From Chrysomallon squamiferum (Eukaryota > Mollusca > Gastropoda > Neomphalida > Peltospiridae), in contig CM022673.1 of NCBI GenBank assembly GCA_012295275.1, forward strand, positions 116,501 to 180,500: a stretch of DNA of 64,000 nucleotides, given 5' to 3'. A program made the translations under genes and the position numbers. How positions within the stretch are numbered: position 1 is the stretch's first letter; every line of letters starts with the position of its first letter. The notes beneath the pieces were generated by a model, which did not search any database, was not told the DNA's origin, and saw only the letters and a list, made by a program, of their open reading frames with translations. Positions 49,768 to 63,000 of the stretch are shown here, piece after piece.

Positions 49768-52700
49768 TTAAAGCAATACCATTTTCTATAGCAGCATTAT
49801 CCAATAACATGTTCATTAACACAGACTGATTAAAGTTGAATATACGCCATAAAAAGAAAATACGGTAGTGCAGAATTAAAAACTCTGTCACAAAACAGTG
49901 CTGATTTCTGAAAGCAAGGTCAGGATTCTCGACAATGAACCTACCATCTTGAGTTGTCTGGATGCATGTGAATGCAGCTGGTAAGCCAGAGATCCATACT
50001 CAATCCAAAGATTTTTCTGTGAATCGTCAATCTCCACTGATCTACTGAAACATCTCAGAGCTGCTATAGACTTCTTGTGGATGGGGATGTCCATTCTCAG
50101 CTCCATCTGTAAGCAAAGCAGCATGTTCAGATAAACGAAATAAAACACATGCAAATATATTTAGGAACATTTTAAGTTTGAATATTCTAAGTTGGTGTTT
50201 TCATCCTTGTTTCTTCTTCTAAAATTCCATTTAAGTCAAGTAAGTAATGTTCATAAATAAGATCATAATTTTTTAAAATTAAAGTCAGTTAGGTACGACA
50301 TGAAAGTTTTTACATGGGGTATGTTAACTTATCAGTTTTTGCATCACGCAAAATGATGCATGCATGAATACATCTGTTTTTATTTAAATCTAATGATTAA
50401 GACAAACCAAAACTTATTTTTTATCATATTCTTGTGGCAAAGAACATTAAATTATACATGTTTTGTTTCTGTTGCCAGTATCTTAACTTGTTTCATTTAA
50501 TGCACCAGACATCTAAAAAGGATTACTCACAGAACCAAGTTTCTGTTCCAACTGACTCATTCGTGCCAGAGCCATGCCAGCCCAGGAGTCAAGTCGGATT
50601 GGATTTGCACAGAGATCATACATGTAGAACTTTATAGCTTTTCTAAAAAAGATCAAAAAATATAAATTTTACAACCAGAAATTGTCATATGAACATGTTA
50701 ACTAAAAAAAAGAAAGAAAAAAAGATACCTATCTTGAAGCCATTTAAAAAAAAATTATATTAATTAATTATTACTGGCAATTTTCTTATGCCCTGAAAAC
50801 AATGATCTGTCTGCAAATTTTTGTTATACAGTATAAATCCTTTAAATCTTTTGTTTCTTGAATACTTTATGTAATCATTCAGTACAAATGTAAAAATATG
50901 CTGTAATGTTCATTATGTTGATTGAATTTTTGTAGTTTTTGATACATACGCTTGTTCTTTGTTTTTGAAGTAGTAGTCAGCCAGAAGATAATATAGTTCC
51001 TTGAGAACAGGACTGAAAAAAAAAAAAAAAATAAAAAAAAACATTGTGAAAACATCAGAGTTCATTCAATAAATTTTATTTAATAATAAAAAAAGGTAGT
51101 AATAACCAAATATATTAATACTGTAAAGTTCCATTACGTCCATGAGGATTGTGGCAGTTTATGTTGAAGAAAAGTTTAGATGAATCTGCACTTAATATCA
51201 TTTAGGGTCGTATGTCTGTCACCTGAATATGCTTATGACTTAACATGAACAGATCTATTATATTTTACCATAAATGAGACAAGTTTATTGTCAAATATAA
51301 ATATTTGTATTATTCAAGAGAAGAAATGTATAAAGCTTTGTCAGTGATGTGTGTTTTCATCTAATTTACTCAACTCAGAGCAGTATGAGAAATAGATATT
51401 TCACTTCTAATGAACTATAAAATAAATATTTTGTTTTTAATAAACCAAAAATAGATATTTTACTTCCAATAAACTATCTAGATAACACTACCATTTCCTA
51501 AATAATAAAAATCTTAATTATTTATGATTCAGAGAGAAAATAAATTTCACAAAATCAAAATTAAAATAAAGATTAACTATTTAGTAATTTTCACTTTCAT
51601 TTAATTTTAGATTTTTAGTTTTTCAATTACTTTTAAAATTTATAAAAACCTACTTGTCAGTTTCATAGCTTGGAGGTTCGTTTGTGTTGCCTTCAATGTA
51701 GTCCTGAACAAGATCAATTCTTTTAGCTTGAAAAAAACAAAACAGAATGTAATTTTATATTCATTTTTCTACATGAGTTTAAAACAGAATACTAAAATAA
51801 AAAAATAAAAGATAATTTTTTATAAAATCTTCAGTTTTAAAGGAACATGTTAAAAATTATATCCATCGAAGAATTAAACATGAAAGAAAACACTGATTTC
51901 AGCAAATTAACAGATCTGTATAAATGTTTAAAGAAAATTAGCAGTGCACTATTGATTAAACTATTACAGGAACCATCATAGCATATTTAATTTATAATAC
52001 ATTTAACCTGGAAATCTTAAATCCACAATAAAACTTACCAACACTAATTTCATCTGGAACAAGGGCAAAAATTCTTCTTAACAAATTTCCAAGCTGAAAC
52101 AAACACATATTGTCAGTACATGAGTAAATATTGAAATGATTCTAAAAAATAGATTTAAAAAAAAGAAAATATTTTTTTTTTTAAATTGTAATCCTTTTTC
52201 TCCTTATAAATTTTATTTAACAAAAATAAAAATGATACCTAAACCTTTTTCAAAGAATGTTTTTCATAAAAACAGTGCATGATAATACAAATCTTTTTAA
52301 ACAAATTATCGTTTCAATTTTTGCTGAAATTACCATAAGTATTAAAGATTCTAAATTTGAACAACAGATTCCTAATTGAGTTAATTTAATTTTAGTACTT
52401 ACTTCTGCAGACACTGTAATGGTTTTGTAGCTGTCAAATTCTGGAAGAGTTTTTGGTTTGTAATATTTAAAAACTGACTGTGCCCTACTCCAAGTTAAAG
52501 GTATCTGAAAATAATTTAATAAAAAAATGTTATTTTTTTTTTTTTTTAAAGTTTAATAATTTCACATATTTGATAAACATAAATTTTCTTTTTCATTTTT
52601 GTATTAATAGACTTTTAACAACTTATTAAATCCAGCCACCTTCCAATATGGTTTTGGATTGGGTTTAGTTTACCTTATTGTGCTTTGTAATTAATTCTTT

Positions 52701-53827
52701 GTTATTTATAATGTCACAGCTAATTGCTTCATCATGCTAATGTTAAGTCATCATTACTTACAGGAGAAACATTGTGGTCTTGTAGGTGTTTCGCTTTGCC
52801 CTTCTTGTTGGGATGTCCATACAGACAATACACACACTGCTCGAATGCCATGTCCAGTTCATCTTTCAGTGAAGTAGCTTTGTTCATCTCTCGCTCCAGC
52901 AAATCCATGAAGTACAACAGAAGTGCACCATGGGATTTTGTACACCAGGAATGTCTGAATTAAAAGAAATGTTGTCTTGCTCATGTTAAAAGAAATCTAG
53001 TATTGCCTACACTTAAAAAAAAAAAGTGTTGTTAATTTATTAAAAGAAATGTACTGTAGCATATATTAAAAGAAATGTTGTGTTTCTTATATTAAAAAAA
53101 GTGTTGTTTTTATTAAAAGAAATATACTGGTGCTTATATTTAAAAAAATGAACTGTTGCTTATTAAAAAAAAAAATATGTTGTTTTTATTAAAAGAGATA
53201 CATTGTTGTTTATATCAAAAGAATTGTTGTTACTTGTATTAAAAGAAATGTCCTGTATCATAAAAATGTATTGTTCCCTATATTAAAAAAAAGTGTTGTT
53301 ATTTTATTAACAGAAATGTACTATTGCTTATATTTAAAAAAATGTGTTATTGTTTTTATTAAAAGAAATGTACAGTTGCTTACATTAAAAGAAATGCAGT
53401 GTAGCATATATTAAAAGAAATTTACTGGTGCATGTATTAAAAGAAATATTACTGCTGCATATATTAAAAGACATATATTGTATGTATTAAAAGAAATATA
53501 CTGTTGCTTATATTAAAAGAAATAAACTGTTGCTTATTATTTAAAAAGATACACCATTAGGACTAACCAGTTCTGCTTATTTTTCGGAGGTGTATATAAA
53601 ACACACAAGTAACTGTAAAAATAAACTGATTCAAAGAGAATATTACCGTCCAAGATACTCGTGTGCAACATTGAGTAACATGAGTGACGAACTGATTGTA
53701 TTGTCCTCTGTTTGTCCCTCCTGTTCCATGTTCATGGACTGCAGATTACACTCCTCACTAAATTAACAAAATTTAAAAAAACATAATGTAGATATGTATG
53801 TAACAGAATTTCAAAATATTTGTACAA

Positions 53828-53868
<41 letters not shown>

Positions 53869-56271
53869 AAAATTACAAAACATATGGACAAAATGTATAT
53901 TCACATGTCTTATAAACATTATTCACTTAAATTTTCAAAATGTAAAATCTTAAGCTTGTAAATTATACATTTCATAAAAGAAAATGCTCATATCATTCGG
54001 AAAAGTTTCTTTTGTGTATATCTTCAAATCAACTAATTATCTGTAGTATAAAATTATAACAACTAATTATGCAGTGTGAAATAAATCAGTTTTAAATAAA
54101 AAAATACTAACTGCTTTATCAGCCTTGACAACAGTATCCATGGTAACACTGTGGCGACAGGCATTTCAGTTGCAGTTTCAGCAATATCCATCATCACTTC
54201 AATGGTTTTAACAAGATTATTTGAGTATCGAACCATATTGGTTGACAACAAAGCCTTCAAACTGTTTTTATCCTTGTCCAGAACTCTACAAACAATAAAT
54301 TTATTTAACTGTATTATTCAATACACAAAGATAAAGAGTAACAGGCAAACAGATAAACTGAAATAACATGTACACATTAAATACAAAAAAGATATTAATA
54401 TAATTAGTTGTTATTAGTTTGGATACTGTTGTTATATGCCAAAACATGAATAATAAACCACAAAATGCTACTGCAGTGTTTGTTTAGAAATTTGTTGCTG
54501 TAAATAAACGTATAAAAATAAATCTGTATGAATTAAACCATTTTGCATGAAATATAATAATTTTAATTATAATTTACTTTATTTTAAATTACCCTTTAGG
54601 CCAGTGACTCAAGGAGGATTAATTAACTAACTAATTAAATTTTGTAATAATAAAGATATACTGATTCCATTTTAACAAAACTTCATCAAGTTATTCGAAT
54701 GAAATATTATTTATCTTAACAAACTAAATCATTCTGTATTTGACAACAATACAAATATGTTTAAAATATATTATTCTGAAATCAGTAATAATTTAAAACA
54801 CTGAAATTAATAACCAAAAAAAATTCTAGTTTGTTTTAGTAAAGCAGTTTCTGGGTAAAGCAATGTTTTGATTAAAATATAATTGTTTACTTGTTCAATG
54901 CTGTGAAAATCTGATTCATTGTAGCTGCCCATTCCATGCGTGACTGTGATGATGATGCATGACGATAGTGGTAGAAAGCTTCATTGAAAGAAACCTCACC
55001 CCAGTAAATACATTTCTGTAAAAGAATGGTTCTGTTATATATATATATATAAAACTATATAATATTGAAAAGCATGTCTCAAAAATAAATGCCAGGCAAT
55101 GTAATTATAATTTTTACAAAAATAATTTTTAACTCTTTCAAGTTCAATGAAAATATGTTATTTTTATTTTTGTTTTTCATTAGTCATACCAAACAAAATA
55201 TGCTAATAAAATCTTATAATTTACCAGATAATTTTTTGGGGTGATTCTTTTTTCAATATTATTTTTCACATCAAAAAAAATAATATCAAGCATAAAAATT
55301 CAATAGAAGTATGATTAATATTTCTAAATAGAACATAATATTTGCTGCTTAATATACATGTATATAAAATGTTAATAATTAAAGAAATTTTCTGACACAG
55401 CATTAATGAATTTTTGTTTAAGTTACATCATTTAAAACATCAAAGCTATTCTTAAATTAAAATTAAAAAAATTAAAAATAATGTATCTTCTGATGGTAAA
55501 GGTTTTCTGAACATGGGTGCTGATCAACTTATAAATAAAATCAAACTTACATCCAGATCTTTCAGTTTGAAAAGTGAATCTTGAAGCAACATCAGCTGTG
55601 AATGTCTCTCTGGCAGTGGTGCTTTGAATTCAATGGACTAAATTAAGTAACAAAAAGATTATAATTTCAAGCAAGCACTCAATTCAAATTGTTAAAATAA
55701 TGAAAAAAACAATTCAGTGATGACTGTTTTATACTGGCATTTAAATGAAATAATAGTAAAAATAATTTTTAAAACTGAAGTGTTTTATTCAGTTTAAAAA
55801 TCAAATGTGATGAAATAAAATAAAATACAAATAAAAGATTTAAAGATTTTATTCAGTAATGTAAATAATATATTAGTAAAAGCAATATCAGCTACAAAAA
55901 TATGTATATTATGAAATAACGATCAGTATTTAGCTATATGAATTAAAGGTACTCCCTTTCTAAACATGTTTTTTTTAATTCTATTTATGTAAACAACATT
56001 GTATCATTCTCTTAAAAGATCTTATGATAAAGTTGTTCTTTTTGTTTTTCACTGTTTTCATCTTTCTAGTAACAAGTGCTTTTCATCTTTCCACATACCC
56101 TGCCTGTCTGTGCTAAATCTGGGAATGTTTTGAGGAGAAATTCCACAGCTTTCTCATAGTCTTCTGCATTGTACCATTTCTGAGTTTCATCTAGAGACTG
56201 ACATCTCTGAAGAGACTCCAGCTGCTTGTCACAAGTCTCTGTGGGAAATTCAAAATGTTTAATTTTATGAC

Positions 56272-56305
<34 letters not shown>

Positions 56306-59300
56306 TCAATTAAAACAACAGAAGAAGAAAATACATCTGTAATAAAATTAAATTATATATCAGTGACAGAATTAAATGGCAAAAAGCTGCAATGTGTAAG
56401 ATTAAATTTTAAAAAAATCCAAAAAAAACCCACCTGTTGGGCCAAACATTATTATGAGTGTCAGACTTAGGAAAAATAATTGACATAGATGTAAGTGCTG
56501 CCACAAATATCACTGGCCTGGCAGAAACCAAAAAATATCAAAGATTCAGAAACCATTTTAAACCCTGCTGCTGGGAATGTATTTACTACACACTTAGATA
56601 CACACACACACACACACACACATGCATGTGCACATGTATGCACCTTTAATATTTAATATATAAATACACTTTCAGTTAGTTATAATTTATAATTTTCTGA
56701 AATGTTTAATTACCTTTAGTAATGACATCATCAACTTTACAGTTGTACAGCTTCACTGCCTGCAAGTCTTTTTCAAGTCCATATGATAAATAATTCTGAA
56801 CCAAAAAAAAAAAAAAAAATATATATATATATTTAGCAATTTATGAGCACTATCTGTAACATTTTCTTATCTAACTGAAACTATTTTCAAACAAAATATC
56901 CTATGTAGACATAAGTTACTAAAATACATTTGGCAAATGTAAACACATAAAGTACTAATAAACAAAAATATTTTTATTGAAAAGACTGGATGTTTTAAAA
57001 TTTTTGTAAATGTCATGTACGTCTCTATAAATTGAAATTCTACGATACTTATAATTCACCCGAACTTCTTAAAATATCACTGTATCTGTTACATGTTATA
57101 TTAATAATAATTAATAATAATTATAGTCCTCACCCTTTCAAAGTATTCAACAGCTTCATCCATTATGCCTTGCATCATAGCAAATCGAGCTTTCAGCCAA
57201 TACACTGTTTTAAAAAACAAATTAATTAAACTTCATTGTAAAAGAATGAGATTTTGTTGGCAGCAGCTAGTGCTTAACCAGTACAAATTAATTTAAAATG
57301 TCCTGTCATTTTCAAATAAGCAGAATGTTTAAAACAGTGCAAGTAGAATATTTTAAAAACAAAATATGAAATATTATATTAAAAGATGTTATGAATAAAT
57401 ATGTAAACTTTTCTTCTTTCAAAATAATGTAATTATCATAACAGCATCATCTTACCTCTGACTGCATATGGCAGCCATTTGTCTTTGAGGACATGAGATT
57501 GGCCTGCTAGTGTTGTCACATACCAAAAATCATCTATATAAAATTCATCTGACATTTCCATATCCTTCAATAATGTTGTTGCACTCACTGATACACTGTA
57601 ATAAAGAAATGTCAAAGCTACATGAAATTTTGGTGTATAGAATTTACAAATGCACCTGCAGTTTCATAAATAACTAATATTAATATAGTAAAATGACCAG
57701 CAGAATATTAATATTGTTTCTGTGGCTAAAGAGTTAAACACTGGAATAATCGGCTTCCAAATAAAAACATTCAGTAAGTTATAAATATACATATTAATGT
57801 CTGATATCAAACAATATTCTAATATTGTGAATCTGCAATACACAGGCCTGCAGTTTTTATCTCTGTCGTAAGTTGATAATTAACTGACAAAGTTATATCT
57901 GTCAGTTATGTTTTTAACATTTGTAAGTGACAGTTATGGAAGGAAAATACCAGCAATCTGACATTTTCCCACTTTTATTTCAAGTTAACTAGGCTATTCA
58001 CCAAAAATAGTGAAACAGTGAGTAAGAAAGAAAAAATATATCATAAGCCAAGTTATTCATGAATGATTTTAAAATATGTCTGTAGGGATAAAGAATGAAT
58101 ACAGTGGACAAATATATTAATAAAATATTGTCAGTGAAATAAATATAATAATATAAAAGAATATCATAGACACATATAATCTTTTAATAAAATGTAAATA
58201 AAAAATTATATATAAATATATAAAAGAATACCATCTTGGAGAGTTTCCAGGCAATGAGGATCTGGATTTCTTACTCATCCACTGATCAAGTAACAGCTCC
58301 CACCACAACAGAGTGATCTTAAAACACCATGAAAATGAGGATAGCATTTTTAAAAAGATGAAAAATAATAATAAATAAAATTTAAAAAATGTTGATAAAA
58401 ATGATCAACATTTAAAGATCATTTATTTAATGGTCAAATTAGCAATTATAAAATGAATGCACATACACTCAAAAGCATTCTCATACACACACACACACAC
58501 ACACACACTCTCACATGTATGCATGACTATCTATTTTTTTTTTTTTCAAGTTTAATCATTTATCTTTATACAGTTATATAATGTACATCTCTATGAAAAG
58601 AAAGGAAAACAAAGTAAAAGATTAATAAACAAACTTACCTGTCCATATTCAATAATTTCTTCATCAGTAATTTCATCATCATCACTGAAATCAGAGTTCA
58701 AATGTTACACAAAATACTGCATCATTAATAAAATTAAAAATATTTTCTTTTTTTCCAAAAATGTTACTAGTGAACACTGAAATATCTCTGAGGCAATGAA
58801 AGGAATTCTTACTAATTAAAAAAAAAAAAAAAATAAAAACATCTTGCAAATTTGTTTGTTTTGTTTATAATAATGAAAATAGTTTTTATTATAAATTAAC
58901 AGACTGGTATTGACTACAATGCTTTGAAAATATAATCTGCAATCAAACAAAGTATTTGTAAACAATGAAAATCTAGGAAAAATAGTTGTTAACAGTAAGT
59001 GTAAAACAGACCCAAAAAGTGAGGGAAATTTTAGGTGCTTTCGAAGTCGACTGTAGATTTGGACAAATATTTCACCAAGACCTGTAGGCCTGAAAAACAA
59101 ACAAAAAAACAACAATTGAGAGAAAAAGGTGCCAGTTTTGACTGAGTCCACTAATATATACAAAAGCTTTTAAAATTAATGTTGAATTCAGTGTCAGTAA
59201 ATTATTATTTAATTAATTTGAAATTATTAAAAAATATATATTTTAAATGATCAATGCTTGTCACATAAATATAATTGAACACAATCACAATATATTCTTA

Positions 59301-59960
59301 CAAAAGTAAATAGTATTTTTCAACAGGTGACAAATGAGCATGCGATTTCATTTCACATGTGACTGAAATATGTGACATGTAAACATATTCTGAAAGGTGC
59401 ACATATGTGGTTGAATAAATCTGTTTGAAATTCACTTAAAAATTCCTATGAACATTTGTTCCCAACCAGTATATTGGCTGTAAGAAGTATTTTATGAAAA
59501 TGTCTGAAACGAAAATAAAGAGGAACAATAGCCAGGAACAAGACTAACCATTTAATCTGATCTTTGAAACACAGTTTGAGGAGAAATCTGCACATGAGGT
59601 CAATGATCCCCCAGTTTTTAACCATCTCCTGAATAAAACTGCCAACCTCCTCCTCCTCATGGTCTTCAAAAGATAAACTGTCTCCTGATTCCTTAGGACT
59701 TTCTAAAATTGAAAAACAAATAATAATTTAAAAAAACATAAGGACATAGATAGATGGATGGATAGATGGATATAGATAATATACAGAGACAGAAACACAG
59801 ACATAAAAATAGGTAGATAGACAGTCAGACAGGTAGGTACATAGGCAGATAGATAAGTGGGTAGACAGGTGGATAGACAGAGAGACAAAAATGAAAATAA
59901 AAATTGCTTAAATTATAATTATTTATTTATCATTTTCAAAATAAATTAAAACATGGTTTC

Positions 59961-60005
<45 letters not shown>

Positions 60006-63000
60006 GTATAAAAGAAAACAAGAAACAAAAAAAAATGTTTTCTGAAAAAAAAAGAATTGGTATAAAACAAAATACAGAAATTATTTTACATATTGCAACA
60101 TGAAGTACTCACTGTTTGTTGCTTCTGTTGTTTCACTGATGCTGCTTGCACCATCTGTTTCATCCTTCTTCATTTCTTCTTCTTCATCACTTGTCTGTCT
60201 GAAAATTAACAACATACACTGAAAAACAGAATATGTCAGGTTTAAATACTAACTGGATAACTTAACTTATTTATATACACTGAAGAGATTTGATGTTTCT
60301 TTTATTTTAAAAATTGCTTATTAAACTAATTTTTAAATTTTTAAATTTTATTATTTATTATATTTTTTTTCTAGTTTTTTTATGACAATATTGTTATTAT
60401 TATTATTATTATTTTTTTTTTCTAATTTATTATTATTATTTTTTTTTTTTAATCTGTAGGTATTTCTAATCAACCCTATAAAGTTTGGTTCAGTAATCAA
60501 ATATTACAAGAGAGATGAAGGCAGAAACTTCTGAAGCAGTTCACCCAGGTTAATAGAGTCTTCCTTCTTCCTTGAACTGGTATTCCTCACCTGTGGTATA
60601 AATCAAGAACACACAATATACCACTGTATATCATAATCACCTGTGCCATATAACTTTTATTTATTAAAAGTCTTAAGAAGAAGAAGCAGAAGAATACAAA
60701 AATATTTATTAATAAATGATCTGTTCATTACCATCTTACATATAAATAAAATTAATTATAAATATATCAAAAAGTAAAATATAATAATAATAATAATAAT
60801 ACAGAAAATAATTAAAAATTCATAGCTTTTTCATCAGTTTAGCATATTTGCATGTGAGATACATTATACAGATATCTGTCATCAATTAAAAAATTATAAA
60901 AAACAACAAATTCTGTTACTGTTCTCGTAATTATTACTGAAATAATAATAATAATAATAATAAATAAATAAATAAATAAAATAATGATATGCATATTGGA
61001 TGTCAAAAAGAAAATTATTATTTCATTTATAATACAGTAATTAAATTCAGCTTTATAAGTAACAATCACTAGATGTTAAATATACCCGAGTATAATTTAT
61101 AACATATAAACACTGATCATTAAAATATACCAGAGTATAATTTATAACATATAAACACTGATCATTAAAATATACCAGAGTATAATTTATAACATATAAA
61201 CACTGATCATTAAAATACCCGAGCTGATCTTCTCTTCATGCCCAACTCATCCCATGGAATTCTTTCTCTTTTACGTTTCTGGCCTCTTCTGTTTCTGGCA
61301 TCCATTTGATGAGAGTGACTTTGACGAGCTATAATATATATTTTAATTTAAACCTTTAAAAATAATGAATACTGTTGTTTTAATGATTTTAATTACTCTA
61401 CTCTCTACTACTTTTTATTCATTTCTTAACACATCCATAATAATATATAACAACAATCTGAAATCGGAGATTTAAAATTGCTGTGAATCAAATATAGTAA
61501 TTATAAATTAAAAAGTTAATTTTTTACTTCCAGTTTAAAACAAGAGATTTCAAAAAACATTAATTTAAAAAAAAAAAATTATAATTGTATAAAAAGATGT
61601 AATAATTTGTTGTTTTATAATAGAAAACAAATTCTTTAAATTAGGGATAAAAAACAACAGTGGTTACAAACAGATAAATAATAAGTACAAACCTGAAATG
61701 GGAGAATGGTATGAGTGCACACCAACAGAAGGAAGAATTGTATCATTGGCCATCATTGACACCAACAGACTCTGTGAGGCGACAATTTGGGGTGAATGCA
61801 GGTGACTTTGTGAGGGCAGAAAGCTGCTGCTGCTGCTGTTGCAGGACATTGTGGTAGGTGTCTTTGGGACAACAGGCATCTGAGCTAGAGCTATGAGAGC
61901 TTGTGCTGCAGCTTGCTGAGACATTGTCTGAGCACTATTCTGCTCCAAACCCAGATACCGTCCATGAGATGGAGAAACATTCATCGGAGATATTGAAAGA
62001 TCAGTTTTGTTGGTCTGGTTTAGATTTGTTGCTGTGCTGTTCAAAGATAATGGCAAAGTAGCAGATGAAGTGTTGTCTAGAGTCAATGGCAATGCCAGAG
62101 GCATTGAGGTATCCAAGTTCAGAGGCAGGACCAGTGATGTGGTCAGAGGGGTGCTGCTAGAAACTGGTTTTGCTCCCTGATTTGAATGAGAAAAGTTTAA
62201 GAATGGATTGGATGTAAAAGGTAGTATTGTGGTTTGCTGAGGGACACTGAATGATCTGCTGTGTGTTGGATGTGAGATTAACTGTGCATGATAAAGTTGT
62301 GGACATGAGCTGCTGAGATGTTCTGATGCTGGTCTCTTTTCTGGTGTGGCTGAATGCTCTGAACTGACACTGTGTCCTGGAGAATGATGAGAATGAGCAG
62401 TATGGGATGATGACAAAGATGATGATGGTTCTGGGTGATGCTGACTATGAGCTTTAGGAGGATTTGTAATGTTTTGAATTAAGGAACTTGAGCTCACTGA
62501 CCTAAATGGCTGAGGGACAGTTTTTGTCTGATTACTTTGCATATTTTGTAAATCTCTTTCATCAGCCTCTGTCAAAGCTTTAGTAAGTAAAGGAAGATGT
62601 TTCTCCTGATCTCTTATAGGTGAAGTCAGTACTTCCAACATTTCTGTATCTGCCAGAGAAGGCATAACACTATTTGTTGGAACATCAGGTAGAGTTTTAG
62701 TAGGAGACATTGAACTCAATGCTAAGGTAGTTATGGAACTAACTGGATTATTTAAAGGTTCAACAGAATTCTGAGTGACAATTTCATTAACTTCTGAAGT
62801 AGTCCTACTCAGATTGAGAATTCCTTCTATACACAGAGCTATGACATCCTCGGTTGTGGATAAGTCACTTACATCAGCTGGTTCTGATTTTACTTGTGAC
62901 TCTTTAGGAAGTGCAATAGAAACAGCTGAACTATTTCCAGGATAGTTTGAGGTATTGAAAACTGATCCTGAAGGAACTAGATCAAGAATTGGTGAACTCT

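Noticed and set aside
59965-60060. Poly-A run with nearby duplicated AATTGGTATAAAA, suggestive of a retroposed element
   Set aside because: No SINE or LINE body, promoter boxes or clear target-site duplication was found, so it is listed only as a poly-A run.
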